Numbered from the stretch's first letter, positions 26,560-36,047 are shown. The stretch: 64,000 bases of DNA from Calothrix sp. HK-06 (GCF_001904745.1 NZ_MRCD01000008.1:1-64000), one strand, 5' to 3'. Numbers and translations: made by a program. The notes: generated by a model not told the origin, from the sequence alone.

Positions 26560-27252
26560 GTGGCATCAACATCAGAAAATATTAGTACTAATCAAAACGA
26601 AGCAGGCGATACTGAACGCTGGGCTTCATTAATTAGTGGTGGTGCAATGGTATTATTGGGCTTAAAGCAGCGTTCACTAAGAGGAGCATTAACTGCTATA
26701 GCCGGAGGTGGGTTAGTTTACCAAGGCGTAAAGAAAAAAAGTACTATTCAACAAGCACAAGAAGCTATAGGAATAGGACAAGTTATTAAAGTTGAAAAAA
26801 CGGTAACTATCAACAAACCTGCTGATGAGTTATACCGTTTTTGGCGTAACTTGGAGAACTTGCCTAATTTTATGAAGCATCTCAAAGAAGTTAAAGAACT
26901 AGATAATAAACGTTCACACTGGGTTGCAACGGCGCCATTAGGTACAAGCATTGAATGGGATGCTGAAATTCTTGAAGACCGTGAGAATGAGTTTATTTCT
27001 TGGGCTTCGGTAGAAGATGCAGATGTGGATAATTCTGGTTTTGTCAGGTTTACAAAAGCACCTGGAAACAGAGGTACTGAAGTGAAAGTTGTGATGGAAT
27101 ATACTCCACCAGGAGGTGCCTTAACAGCAGCTTTTGCAAAACTCTTTGGCGAAGAGCCAGAACAGCAAATAGGTGATGAGCTACGTCGCTTCAAGATGTT
27201 AATGGAAGCTGGCGAAATAGCCACAACCGAAGGACAACCACGCGGTAAGTAA
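26560..27252 (+). CDS. SRPBCC-fold (polyketide cyclase/dehydrase-like) protein with membrane-spanning N-terminus
   Basis: 230 residues with a GTG start, supported by GGAGTAGGAAA directly upstream. Residues about 22-62 form a glycine-rich hydrophobic pair of segments (SLISGGAMVLLGL, LTAIAGGGLVYQGV) of the DUF2892 type. The SRPBCC domain follows: VEKTVTINKPADELYRFW, NLPNFMKHLKEV, FISWASVEDADV and EVKVVMEYTPPGG. This fold binds lipids or hydrophobic ligands. The next gene starts 9 bases later, so the dehydrogenase is co-transcribed. Confidence 0.85.
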   Translation: MASTSENISTNQNEAGDTERWASLISGGAMVLLGLKQRSLRGALTAIAGGGLVYQGVKKKSTIQQAQEAIGIGQVIKVEKTVTINKPADELYRFWRNLENLPNFMKHLKEVKELDNKRSHWVATAPLGTSIEWDAEILEDRENEFISWASVEDADVDNSGFVRFTKAPGNRGTEVKVVMEYTPPGGALTAAFAKLFGEEPEQQIGDELRRFKMLMEAGEIATTEGQPRGK

Positions 27253-27261
27253 GGTAAAAAT

Positions 27262-28431
27262 ATGAAAGCTGTTTGTTGGCACGGAGCAAATGACGTGCGG
27301 GTTGAAACTGTAGATGACCCAAAGATTCTTAACCCGCGCGATATTATTCTCAAAATTACATCTACTGCCATATGTGGTTCGGACTTACATATATATGGTG
27401 GTTATATTCCTACCGTTCAGCCTGGTGATATCATCGGTCATGAATTCATGGGAGAAGTAGTTGATGTTGGTAGTAATATCAGTAATCTTAAAGTCGGTGA
27501 TAGAGTAGTAGTACCTTCGATGATTGGTTGCGGTCACTGTCACTACTGTTCGCATGATATGTGGTCGCTATGTGATAACTCCAACCATAAGGGTTGGATG
27601 GAAGAGAAACTATTTGGTAGTATCACTTCAGCTATTTATGGATATTCTCATACTTTTGGTGGATATGCAGGCGCCCAAGCTGAGTATGTAAGAGTTCCAT
27701 ATGCGGATGTTGGCACTCTTAAAGTTCCTAAAGATATACCAGATGAAAAATTACTATTTATCTCAGATGCTATCCCAACCGGATATATGGGTGCCGAGTT
27801 ATGTGATATTCAACCTGGTGATACTGTAGCCGTATGGGGATGTGGTTCAGTCGGTCAATTTGCGATGATCAGTGCTTATATGATGGGCGCAGAAAAAGTT
27901 ATTGGTATTGACCGCTTTCCAGAACGGTTAGAGTTAGCCAAGAAATATGCTAAAGCTGAAGTAATTAACTACGAAGAAATAGACGCAGGTGAAGCGTTGA
28001 AAGAAATGACGGGTGGTCGTGGGCCTGATGCTTGTATTGATGCTGTAGGTTTAGAAGCGCATGGTGTAGGGTTTGAAGACTTTTACGACCAAACAAAGCA
28101 AAAATTGCGTTTAGAAACTGACCGTCCTCATGTTTTACGACAAATGATGTTAGCTTGTCGTAAAGGTGGCACCCTCTCCATTATGGGTGTATATGGAGGC
28201 TTCATTGATAAAATGCCTCTCGGCGCCGCTTTCAATAAAGGTCTAACCTTCCGCATGGGACAAATGCACGGTCAAAAGTACATGCATAAGCTTCTCGAAT
28301 TGATATTAGAAGGTAAATTTGACCCCTCACAAGTAGTTACACATCAACTTCCATTAGATCAGGCGCCATACGGTTACGAAATATTTCAGCAAAAGAAAGA
28401 TAACTGTATTAAAGTAGTCTTAAAGCCGTAA
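27262..28431 (+). CDS. Zinc-dependent alcohol dehydrogenase, formaldehyde-dehydrogenase-like, paralogue 1
   Basis: 389 residues of the medium-chain dehydrogenase family. The catalytic zinc site is CGSDLH and GHEFMGE. The structural zinc has four Cys (GCGHCHYCSHDMWSLC), and the Rossmann motif is VWGCGSVGQFA. The length and the FGYSHTFGGYAG-type loop fit the glutathione-independent formaldehyde dehydrogenase-like group. It oxidises an alcohol or aldehyde using NAD(P); the substrate is unknown. It has a close paralogue at 29238, with one secreted-protein gene between, suggesting local duplication. Confidence 0.9.
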   Translation: MKAVCWHGANDVRVETVDDPKILNPRDIILKITSTAICGSDLHIYGGYIPTVQPGDIIGHEFMGEVVDVGSNISNLKVGDRVVVPSMIGCGHCHYCSHDMWSLCDNSNHKGWMEEKLFGSITSAIYGYSHTFGGYAGAQAEYVRVPYADVGTLKVPKDIPDEKLLFISDAIPTGYMGAELCDIQPGDTVAVWGCGSVGQFAMISAYMMGAEKVIGIDRFPERLELAKKYAKAEVINYEEIDAGEALKEMTGGRGPDACIDAVGLEAHGVGFEDFYDQTKQKLRLETDRPHVLRQMMLACRKGGTLSIMGVYGGFIDKMPLGAAFNKGLTFRMGQMHGQKYMHKLLELILEGKFDPSQVVTHQLPLDQAPYGYEIFQQKKDNCIKVVLKP

Positions 28432-28505
28432 AAAACAATTTTTTTGGCTATTTTTGCGGAATTAACTTCAAATTTTCAACATCTATCCAATGGAGGAACT
28501 TTTCA

Positions 28506-29141
28506 ATGAATATATTACGTAGAGCATTGACTCTATTAATAGCAGCATTTACATTCTTCACAATTCAATTTGGTAACACCAGCATCCAACCAGCATTTGC
28601 TGACAACACAGTAGTATCACCCGAAGGCGTATACTACAAAGGTACGCCAAATGATGATATCCACAGAAATCTCGGACAAAATAACTACGGTAGCGACAGC
28701 AACAAAAACAAACAAAACAACAACGGTATTAAAGGCGAAAATTACAAAAATAACGCTGAAGAGACCGAGTTTTACAGAACCAAAGTTGATGACGGTACTG
28801 TTGGCTCACAAGCTAAAAACAGAACCCAAGCAAGCGGTGCAACAGTAACATCACCTGAAGGCGTATATTACAAAGGTGTGCCAGATGATGATGTTCATAA
28901 AAATCTAAAACAGAATAACTATCCTAGCGATACTAAGAACTACAATACTAGCAGCGGCAACATCATAGAAGAAGCTAAAAACAAACTCCAAGAAACCGCT
29001 GAAACAGTAACAGAAAAACTCAACCTGAACGAAGAAACACCCCGTGCGACTAAAGAGTTCTTACGTTCTAGTGAAAAGCAAGTAGAAAAAACTGTTGAAC
29101 CTGTAACCGGAACTCGTAGCGGTTACTATCAACTTCCTTAA
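28506..29141 (+). CDS. Secreted protein with duplicated SPEGVYYKG repeats
   Basis: 211 residues with a strong ribosome site (GGAGG). The signal peptide ends near QPAFA (residue 33). Two repeats of about 35 residues begin VVSPEGVYYKGTPNDDIHRN and VTSPEGVYYKGVPDDDVHKN. Both are hydrophilic, Asn-, Lys- and Asp-rich, and probably disordered. The C-terminal third is a charged helix (KLQETAETVTEKLNL). The pattern resembles stress-protective secreted proteins of cyanobacteria, but I know no function. It lies between the two dehydrogenase paralogues. Confidence 0.8.
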   Translation: MNILRRALTLLIAAFTFFTIQFGNTSIQPAFADNTVVSPEGVYYKGTPNDDIHRNLGQNNYGSDSNKNKQNNNGIKGENYKNNAEETEFYRTKVDDGTVGSQAKNRTQASGATVTSPEGVYYKGVPDDDVHKNLKQNNYPSDTKNYNTSSGNIIEEAKNKLQETAETVTEKLNLNEETPRATKEFLRSSEKQVEKTVEPVTGTRSGYYQLP

Positions 29142-29237
29142 CTCTTACTTTGTGACCTTTGTGGTTAAAAAATATTAAGCCACAAAGGCACAAAGAAAAG
29201 AAAGAAATTATTTACATTATTAATTAGGAATATAATT

Positions 29238-30407
29238 ATGAGAGCATTATGCTGGCACGGCGCCAATAAAGTGCAAGTAGATACAGTGCCAGACCCGAAA
29301 ATATTAAACCCGCGCGATGCAATAATAAAAATCACTTCAACAGCAATCTGCGGTTCAGACTTACACTTATTCAATGGCTATATTCCCACAGTGCAAAAAG
29401 GGGATATATTAGGTCATGAATTCATGGGAGAAGTCGTTGAAGTTGGAAGCGCTGTCAAAAACATTAAAATTGGTGACAGAGTAGTTGTTCCGTTTACTAT
29501 TGCTTGCGGAAACTGTTACTTTTGTCAAAAAGACTTATGGTCATTATGCGATAACTCTAACCCCAATGGATGGTTAGCAGAGAAGGTAATGGGTCATTCA
29601 CCTTCGGGTTTATTCGGATACTCACACATCTTCGGAGGATACGCTGGTGGACAAGCAGAATACGCGCGTGTACCATTTGCGGACACAGGTTTACTCAAAA
29701 TACCTGATGGAATGACTGATGAGCAAGTTTTATTTTTAACAGATATTTTCCCAACTGGATACATGGCAGCAGAGAACTGTCATATCAAACCAGGTGACAT
29801 CGTCGCTGTATGGGGATGTGGACCCGTTGGACAGTTTGCCATAAAAAGCGCGTTTATGTTAGGCGCCGAAAGAGTTATCGCTATTGACCGTATTCCTGAA
29901 CGTTTACAAATGGCGAAAGACATATGTAAAGCAGAGGTTCTTAATTACGAAGAACTAGACGTAGGTGAAGCGCTCAAAGAAATGACAGGTGGTCGTGGTC
30001 CAGATGCAGTCATTGACGCAGTGGGACTTGAGGCGCATGGTACTGATTTTATGGCATTGCACGACCAAGTTTTACAAGCTGTCAAATTAGAACCCGACCG
30101 TCCTACAGCATTACGTCAAGTTATTGTTTCTTGTGCCAAAGGTGGTCACGTTTCAATAGCAGGTGCCTATGGTGGATTTGTTGATAAACTGCCAATGGGC
30201 GCCGCAATGAACAAAGGTCTAACCTTTAAAATGGGACAAACACACGTTCATAAATATTTGAAACCTTTACTCGAACGTATTCAAAACGGTGATATTGACC
30301 CAACTTTTGTAATTACACACACATTACCACTCGAACAGGCGCCGCACGGTTACGACATATTCAAACACAAAAAAGACAACTGCATCAAGATTGTACTAAA
30401 ACCCTAG
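29238..30407 (+). CDS. Zinc-dependent alcohol dehydrogenase, paralogue 2
   Basis: 389 residues, exactly as long as the gene at 27262 and similar throughout. The same zinc sites are present ([29 protein letters not shown]), as is the nucleotide motif [11 protein letters not shown]. Differences lie mainly in the substrate loops ([20 protein letters not shown]), so the two may have split their substrates. It is preceded by AGGA and follows the repeat-bearing secreted protein by 96 bases. A hairpin of the GTTGGGG type lies directly after the stop. Confidence 0.9.
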   Translation: MRALCWHGANKVQVDTVPDPKILNPRDAIIKITSTAICGSDLHLFNGYIPTVQKGDILGHEFMGEVVEVGSAVKNIKIGDRVVVPFTIACGNCYFCQKDLWSLCDNSNPNGWLAEKVMGHSPSGLFGYSHIFGGYAGGQAEYARVPFADTGLLKIPDGMTDEQVLFLTDIFPTGYMAAENCHIKPGDIVAVWGCGPVGQFAIKSAFMLGAERVIAIDRIPERLQMAKDICKAEVLNYEELDVGEALKEMTGGRGPDAVIDAVGLEAHGTDFMALHDQVLQAVKLEPDRPTALRQVIVSCAKGGHVSIAGAYGGFVDKLPMGAAMNKGLTFKMGQTHVHKYLKPLLERIQNGDIDPTFVITHTLPLEQAPHGYDIFKHKKDNCIKIVLKP

Positions 30408-30416
30408 TAAACTTAG

Positions 30417-30442
30417 GTTGGGGTCTCGTGCCTCGACCCAAC
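30417..30442. repeat. GTTGGGGTC / GACCCAAC hairpin
   Basis: A stem with one bulged G and a 9-base loop, 10 bases after the dehydrogenase stop. It is a variant of the GTTGGGT family and may mark a transcript end inside the cluster. Confidence 0.5.
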
Positions 30443-30477
30443 ATCTTCCTATCTCTACTTATCCCCAACCACCCTAA

Positions 30478-31632
30478 ATGAATAGAGAATTATCACGTCG
30501 TACACTTTTACACAAAGCTGGTTTGGGATTAATTGCAGTCGGCGCCACATCTATTAGTACAATAATTAAACCTGCTAGCACCTTTGCTCAAGCTAAAGAA
30601 CCGCCAATGCCACCGACTAAAAGATTAGGCTGGGCAATTGTAGGTTTAGGAAAATTTGCAACTGAACAAATCATTCCATCATTTGCAGAATGTAAAAGCT
30701 CAAAATTAGTAGCCTTTGTTAGCGGAGATAAAGCCAAAGCTGAAAAATACGCTCTTTCATATGGCGTTAATCCTAAAAATATCTATAACTATCAGAACTA
30801 CGATTCTATCCGTAATAACCCGGAGATAGACGTAATATATATAATATTACCAAACGGACTACATGCCGAATACACAATTCGTGGTTTGCAAGCAGGCAAG
30901 CATTTAATGTGTGAAAAACCAATGGCAAACACTGTCCAAGAATGTCAAGCAATGATTGATGCTGCTAAAAAAGCTACACGTAAGTTAATGATAGCTTACC
31001 GCGCGCAGTATGAACCATTCAACTTAGCAGCAATTAAATATGCTCGTAGTGGTCAACTAGGTAAATTAAAATTAGTTACTTCAGACCACGGACGTAACCT
31101 CGACCCGAAAGACCCAGCAGACCGTTGGCGAATGAATAAAAAGTTAGCTGGAGGTGGTTCATTATATGATATTGGTATATATAGTTTACAAGCAGCTAGA
31201 TATATTACAGGTGAAGAACCAATAGAAATCAATGCGATGATTTATAGCACTCCAGGTGACGCGCGCTTTCGTGAAGTCGAAGAAAATGTAAACTTTGGAC
31301 TACGTTTTCCTGGTGGCACCTTAGCTAATTGTAGTTGCAGTTACGGTCATTCTGATGTTAAACGTTTTCAAGTATTTGGTTCAGATGCAACATTAGAACT
31401 TGACCCAGCTACCGACTACTACCGTCATCGTTTAATAATCAAACGTAAAAGTGGTATGGAAGAACCACAAATTCAAGAGCAAAATCAATTCGCTTTAGAA
31501 ATAGACCATTTCTCACAAAGCATCATGGAGAATAAACAACCAAAAACTCCAGGAGAAGAAGGTTTACAAGACGTGCGGTTAATGAACTTAATTTATGAAG
31601 CTGCACGTACAGGTAGCACAATCAAAGTTTAA
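30478..31632 (+). CDS. Gfo/Idh/MocA-family oxidoreductase with Tat signal
   Basis: 384 residues. The N-terminus carries a twin-arginine signal (LSRRTLLHKAGLGLIAVGA) ending near TFAQA, so the enzyme is exported folded, with its cofactor. The mature domain has the Rossmann strand LGWAIVGLGKFATEQ, the catalytic-lysine EKP motif in MCEKPMANT and the downstream AGGGSLYDIGIYSLQ block of glucose-fructose oxidoreductase relatives. It probably oxidises or reduces a sugar in the periplasm. It follows the dehydrogenase by 70 bases and precedes a cupin gene by 31. Confidence 0.88.
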   Translation: MNRELSRRTLLHKAGLGLIAVGATSISTIIKPASTFAQAKEPPMPPTKRLGWAIVGLGKFATEQIIPSFAECKSSKLVAFVSGDKAKAEKYALSYGVNPKNIYNYQNYDSIRNNPEIDVIYIILPNGLHAEYTIRGLQAGKHLMCEKPMANTVQECQAMIDAAKKATRKLMIAYRAQYEPFNLAAIKYARSGQLGKLKLVTSDHGRNLDPKDPADRWRMNKKLAGGGSLYDIGIYSLQAARYITGEEPIEINAMIYSTPGDARFREVEENVNFGLRFPGGTLANCSCSYGHSDVKRFQVFGSDATLELDPATDYYRHRLIIKRKSGMEEPQIQEQNQFALEIDHFSQSIMENKQPKTPGEEGLQDVRLMNLIYEAARTGSTIKV

Positions 31633-31662
31633 TCACGACTATAACAGTAGGAGAAAATAATC

Positions 31663-32004
31663 ATGGCTGACACAAGCGTTAAAAAAGTAGACTCTGCTTA
31701 CTCACCCACAGGTCAACTCGGACAAAAATATTTAGCATCTGGAAAAACCGTTTCAATGCGACTTTGGGAAGACGAGCAACCAAATGAACCCAAAGAACCA
31801 ACAACGCGCGAATATGAAACAGTAGGTTACGTCATCAAAGGTACAGCAGAATTACACCTTGAAGGTCAAGTAGTAAAACTCGAACCAGGTAATTCATGGG
31901 TAGTTCCAAAAGGAGCATCCCACACCTACAAAATCTTAGAATCATTTACCGCAGTCGAAGCAACAAGTCCACCAGCACAAGTACACGGACGCGACGAAAA
32001 TTAA
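31663..32004 (+). CDS. Cupin domain protein
   Basis: 113 residues with AGGAGA upstream. It is a single conserved beta-barrel: VGYVIKGTAELHLEGQ, a hydrophobic strand, then GNSWVVPKGASHTYKIL, matching the two cupin motifs. In motif 1 the metal-binding histidines are largely replaced, while motif 2 keeps one His. It may bind a small ligand or isomerise a sugar, in keeping with the oxidoreductase gene before it. It is the last gene of the run starting at 24931. Confidence 0.85.
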   Translation: MADTSVKKVDSAYSPTGQLGQKYLASGKTVSMRLWEDEQPNEPKEPTTREYETVGYVIKGTAELHLEGQVVKLEPGNSWVVPKGASHTYKILESFTAVEATSPPAQVHGRDEN

Positions 32005-32163
32005 ATTGTTACTCTTTTCTAAATAAAAACAATCAAAATCTCTTGTGAGGTGGGCATTCTGCCTGCCTCAAAATTCCCTCCATTCGCTCTACTGAGCCAT
32101 CAATTCTTTGCCTTAAATGCATGATACTCATTAAATCGGTAATAAAAATTAAATGTTGATTGT

Positions 32164-32191
32164 GTTGGGTTACGCTGTCGCTACACCCAAC
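32164..32191. repeat. GTTGGGT hairpin repeat, copy 3
   Basis: Arms GTTGGGT and ACCCAAC flank TACGCTGTCGCTAC. It lies between the convergent cupin and SDR genes, where it could end either transcript. Confidence 0.6.
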
Positions 32192-32205
32192 CTATAATTG
32201 TAATA

Positions 32206-32988
32206 TTATCCTTTTAATAAAGATTCTCCACCGTCAATCCAAACTTCTGTTCCTGTAATTAAATTGGATGCATCTGATGCTAGGAAAAGTACGAGTTGTG
32301 CTACTTGGTCTGAACTTCCTGGTTCTCCATCGGTTAAGGGAATTTTGCCTTCTGGAAATACGACTGGTTCTTGTGCTTTTTCTAAGTTTCTTTGTTGTGT
32401 ATTTTCAGATATATTAGTATCTATGGCGCCAGGACATATGACATTGACGCGAATTTTATGTTTGGCAAGTTCTAATGCTGTCATTTTTGCAAATGCTACT
32501 TGTGCCGCTTTAGAACATCCATATGCAGTGGCACCTGATTTACTAAAGGTGCGTGTACCATTAATGGATGAGGTAATAATAATTGAGCCACCCTGTTTTT
32601 TTAAGTAAGGTACTGTATATTTAACCGTTAAAAAAGTTCCTTTAAGGTTAACTTCGATAGTTTTATCCCATTCTTCGGGTTCTAATTCATCAATCGGTGC
32701 CCAAACTCCATTAATACCAGCATTTGCAAATATTATATCTAATCTTCCCCATTTATTAATAACTTCTTGAGTCGCTTGCTGCATATCCTCAACTTTAGAA
32801 ATATCAGCAATTACTGCAATAGCTTCTCCGTTGGCTTGATTTATTTCTGCAACTGCTGCTTCAAGCTCGTCTTTTGTACGTCCTAACGCTGCAACTTTTG
32901 CCCCTTCTTTGGCAAATAATATTGCTGCCGCTTTGGCTATTCCTGAACCTGCACCCGTTATTAATGCGACTTTATTAGCTAATTGCAT
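32206..32988 (-). CDS. Short-chain dehydrogenase/reductase
   Basis: 260 residues. The cofactor motif is ALITGAGSGIAKAAA (TGxxxGxG), followed by FANAGI. The catalytic Ser is in IIITSSING and the YxxxK motif in AYGCSKAAQ. The end, LASDASNLITGTEVWIDGG, is the standard closure of classical SDR enzymes. It is probably NAD(P)-dependent. The substrate is unknown. It is convergent with the stress-type cluster and has no evident operon partner. Confidence 0.9.
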   Translation of the reverse strand: MQLANKVALITGAGSGIAKAAAILFAKEGAKVAALGRTKDELEAAVAEINQANGEAIAVIADISKVEDMQQATQEVINKWGRLDIIFANAGINGVWAPIDELEPEEWDKTIEVNLKGTFLTVKYTVPYLKKQGGSIIITSSINGTRTFSKSGATAYGCSKAAQVAFAKMTALELAKHKIRVNVICPGAIDTNISENTQQRNLEKAQEPVVFPEGKIPLTDGEPGSSDQVAQLVLFLASDASNLITGTEVWIDGGESLLKG

Positions 32989-33198
32989 AAAATTTTAGTG
33001 ACTTTTTGCATAAATTAGCAAATATAAGAGTCATAAATCATACTGCTATTGGTAGAAATTAGAAATATCTGTATACCTTTAGTCGTAGATTAACTATATC
33101 TACTATAAGAGAAACAGTTGTATATTATGCCGTTAGCACGATGACTTGGGATAAAAATAGTTGGATATTGTTTAATGATGCGGCGCAGGTAACAATAC

Positions 33199-34257
33199 AT
33201 GGTAGTGAATCAACTTTTGTTTAAACAGCATATTGAACGCATTGCAATAGTGCGCGCGTTGCCTGGTTTGGAAAATTTGATGTGTATTATTCCAGCTTTG
33301 CGAGCATTACGTGCAGCATTTCCTTATGCTCATATAACTTTAATAGGATTATTCTCTCCAGAGATTATAAGACAGCGATGGCGCCACTTAATTGACGATT
33401 TTATCGAATTTCCGGGATATCCAGGAATTCCAGAATCATCATCAGTTCACAAAATTCCAGAATTTTTAGCCAAAGTTCAGGCTTTACACTTTGACTTAGC
33501 GTTACAAATGCACGATAACGGTACTATTATAAATAGCTTTACTTCTTTACTCGGTGCCCGTATTAATGCCGGATTTTATATGAGCGGTTATTATTGTCCA
33601 GACCCCACCTACTTTACACACTATCCTGAGAATGAACCGGAAATATGGCGCCATCTACAATTGATGAAATTTTTAGGTATCCCAGTTCAAGACGACGAAT
33701 TAGAATTTCCACTTTTACAAACAGATTTTATTGAGTTGAGCAAAATTGAAGGTGCAAATTACCTACCACCAGATAAATATGTCTGCATTCATTTAGATGA
33801 TTTTCAACGGCATTTGTCTGCTGAAGACTTAGCGAAAATTGCCGACGCAATTACAGAACGCAGTTATCAAGTAGTATTAACAGGTTCAGCAGAACAAACT
33901 AATTTAGCGGCCACAGTTGCTTCTCATTCCTCAATTTCATCAGTTAATTTAGTAGGAAAAATCAGCATTGGAGCATTATCAGCGCTTTTCGTAAATACTT
34001 CACTTTTAATTTGTAATAATATTTTTGTATCATATTTAGCTGATGCACTACACACTAAAAGTATCGTAATACTTGATAGTGAAGTCGAACGGTGGGCGCC
34101 ACAAGACCGTCAACTTCATCGTATATTGAGTTCAGATTACAAAATTATAACCGAATGGATTGGTTTTAACAGTGAGGGTAATCTTCGTCAGATGTCTGCT
34201 AAATTAGCGGTGACTCCAGCAATGGTCATGACGCAAGTTGACGCACTACTGTCATAA
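33199..34257 (+). CDS. Glycosyltransferase family 9 (heptosyltransferase-like) protein
   Basis: 352 residues. The N-terminal domain opens with IAIVRALPGLENLMCIIPAL and FPYAHITLIG, the usual GT9 start. The middle has LALQMHDNGTIINS, and the C-terminal nucleotide-binding domain has VVLTGSAEQTNLA and LVGKISIGALSALF. The normally conserved downstream glycine-proline motif reads CNNIFVSYLADAL. It transfers a sugar, classically a heptose, to lipopolysaccharide or a related glycan at the inner membrane face. It stands alone; the acceptor is unknown. Confidence 0.85.
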   Translation: MVVNQLLFKQHIERIAIVRALPGLENLMCIIPALRALRAAFPYAHITLIGLFSPEIIRQRWRHLIDDFIEFPGYPGIPESSSVHKIPEFLAKVQALHFDLALQMHDNGTIINSFTSLLGARINAGFYMSGYYCPDPTYFTHYPENEPEIWRHLQLMKFLGIPVQDDELEFPLLQTDFIELSKIEGANYLPPDKYVCIHLDDFQRHLSAEDLAKIADAITERSYQVVLTGSAEQTNLAATVASHSSISSVNLVGKISIGALSALFVNTSLLICNNIFVSYLADALHTKSIVILDSEVERWAPQDRQLHRILSSDYKIITEWIGFNSEGNLRQMSAKLAVTPAMVMTQVDALLS

Positions 34258-34262
34258 AAATT

Positions 34263-34493
34263 TTAGCTATTTTGCTTTAACACCCAATCTAAATAAGCCA
34301 AAATATCACGGTCTTCACGCTGTTGAAGCATTTTTTGCACTCTGTCTTCTAACTGAGTATCTTTTGCTTTTGAAGACTGGTCATTGTTTTGTGAGTTATC
34401 TTTGAGCAAATTATACAATCTCTCAAGATATGGCTTAGGTATGGTTACGGTAATCTCGTTTGTGTTGAAAAATTCTAAGTTAGCTGTGTTCAT
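34263..34493 (-). CDS. Small hypothetical protein, possibly antitoxin-like
   Basis: 76 residues from the ATG at 34493. That start is chosen because GAGGG inside the upstream in-frame ATG (34505) gives it a good ribosome site 6 bases away. The N-terminal strand FNTNEITVTIPKPYLERLY resembles ribbon-helix-helix or AbrB-type beginnings, then an Asn/Gln-rich linker and a charged helix (QLEDRVQKMLQQREDRDILA). No toxin lies beside it. I do not recognise a family. Convergent with the GT9 gene, 5 bases from its stop. Confidence 0.5.
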   Translation of the reverse strand: MNTANLEFFNTNEITVTIPKPYLERLYNLLKDNSQNNDQSSKAKDTQLEDRVQKMLQQREDRDILAYLDWVLKQNS

Positions 34494-34505
34494 TATTTCC
34501 CTCAT

Positions 34506-34965
34506 ATTTTTACGTTTTGTTTTTTATCTTACAAACCTTTGTTATTGAGCAATTTCTGACTTACATCTATAGATATTGCCTTGATTGTGATTACTTAATA
34601 AACCGAGAAAATGCGGACTTCCGCATTACACGTTGATACAACGGTATGGATTACAACTCTGGAAAGCGCTTTTTTGCGTCATTACAATATATACAGTAGT
34701 CAAAAAATGTTTTGCTAACTTATATAAGTTAGAAACCCGGTTTATTTGTTAAATCTTGTTATAAAAATTACAATCTCCTACAGAAACCGGGTTTCTTTAT
34801 TGAATCTTGTTATAAAAATCAAGAACTCCCTATAAACCAGGTTTCTCTATCATTTATTTCTTTTGACTACAATGAGAAGTGTCTGTAGAAGGATGCTTAC
34901 CTCAGTAAGTGTCGAGTATTAATAGAATTCAGTGGAGTTGATGCTAGGCAGTAAAGGAGAGTCGC
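34506..34965. other. Repeat-rich intergenic region before yihY-like gene
   Basis: A 460-base stretch without a gene. It contains a short hairpin (AATGCGGACTTCCGCATT near 34613-34632) and then the tandem GAAACC repeats described separately at 34730-34850. The last 100 bases lead to the TTG start with its ribosome site, and I see no further feature there. Confidence 0.6.
34730..34850. repeat. Tandem copies of the GAAACCCGG repeat with linked spacer
   Basis: A unit of about 56 bases recurs: GAAACC(C/G)GG-type palindrome, then TTATTTGTTAAATCTTG or TTATTGAATCTTG followed by TTATAAAAAT. Two full units and a third palindrome (AAACCAGGTTTCT) are present. The shared spacer shows tandem duplication, not independent insertion. 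Confidence 0.6.
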
Positions 34966-35970
34966 TTGATATTTAATAAGGTTGTAAGTTTGTTTAAGGA
35001 GACGTTAGAAGAGTGGTCAAAGGATAAAGCCTCACGGTTAGCAGCCGCATTATCTTATTACACGATATTTTCCATCGCTCCTTTGTTAATCATTATCATT
35101 GCTGTTGTCGGCGCCATATTTGGTGAAGAGGCAGCAAGAGGTGCTATTGAAGTACAACTCCAAGGTTTAGTAGGTTCAGAAAGTGCTGCACTTATTCAAG
35201 GCGCCATTCAAAGTGCAAGTCAACCACGACAAGGAACGATTGCATCAGCAATTAGTGTTCTAGTACTATTATTTGGTGCTACTGGTCTATTTACAGAATT
35301 ACAAGATTCACTCAATACAATTTGGGAAGTACAGCCCAAACCTGGACGTGCAGTAAAAAACATGATTCGCCAAAGGTTTCTATCGTTTACGATGATTTTG
35401 GGAATCGGGTTTTTATTATTAGTCTCACTTGTGATGAGTACTGCTTTATCTGCTACAGTCGCTTATTTTCAAAATATATTACCAGGTATTGATGGTATTT
35501 GGCAGTTAGTCAGCTTTTTTGTATCTTTTGCCGTCACGGCTATACTATTCGGATTAATCTTTAAAGTTCTTCCAGATGTTAAAATTGCTTGGAGTGATGT
35601 TTTAATCGGTGCCTCGTTAACATCGTTATTATTTTCAATTGGTAGATATTTACTAGGTTTTTACTTAGCAAGAGCCACATTTAACTCTACTTATGGTGCC
35701 GCTGGTTCAATAGTAGTGATTTTATTTTGGGTTAACTACGCTGCTCAAATTTTATTTTTTGGTGCCGAATTTACACAGGTATATGCACGTAGATACGGAA
35801 CACAAATAGTTCCCGATAAAAATGCAGTACCAATAACAGAAGAAGCGCGTTTACAACAGGGAATGAAACCGAATAATCCTAAGCGTACATCCCGTAAGAA
35901 TAATAATTGGTTAAATCGTTTGTGGCGGCAGTTGAAACTGTCTAAAAATAATCGCAGAAAAAATTATTAA
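34966..35970 (+). CDS. YihY/BrkB family membrane protein
   Basis: 334 residues from a TTG start, decided by AAAGGAGAG located 5-6 bases upstream; there is no nearby ATG. About six membrane helices are visible, with the family's SRLAAALSYYTIFSIAPLL near the N-terminus, then FGATGLFTELQDSLNTIWEV, and FNSTYGAAGSIVVILFWVNY towards the end. A basic C-terminal tail of about 50 residues follows. The family was once called ribonuclease BN, which it is not. It is probably a transporter or structural membrane protein of unknown function. A good terminator follows. Confidence 0.9.
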   Translation: MIFNKVVSLFKETLEEWSKDKASRLAAALSYYTIFSIAPLLIIIIAVVGAIFGEEAARGAIEVQLQGLVGSESAALIQGAIQSASQPRQGTIASAISVLVLLFGATGLFTELQDSLNTIWEVQPKPGRAVKNMIRQRFLSFTMILGIGFLLLVSLVMSTALSATVAYFQNILPGIDGIWQLVSFFVSFAVTAILFGLIFKVLPDVKIAWSDVLIGASLTSLLFSIGRYLLGFYLARATFNSTYGAAGSIVVILFWVNYAAQILFFGAEFTQVYARRYGTQIVPDKNAVPITEEARLQQGMKPNNPKRTSRKNNNWLNRLWRQLKLSKNNRRKNY

Positions 35971-36018
35971 CAAAATCCTTGTTAAGACTTTACATATAAT
36001 ATCCAGTTAGTTAAATTA

Positions 36019-36047
36019 CCTCTGTGAAGGCTCACAGGGGCATTTTT
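36019..36047 (+). terminator. Intrinsic terminator after the YihY-like gene
   Basis: CCTCTGTGA pairs with TCACAGGGG (one G-T pair) around a 4-base loop, followed by CATTTTTATG. Confidence 0.75.

Noticed and set aside
34263-34493. Toxin-antitoxin system at the small minus-strand gene
   Set aside because: The N-terminus is faintly antitoxin-like, but no toxin gene lies next to it.
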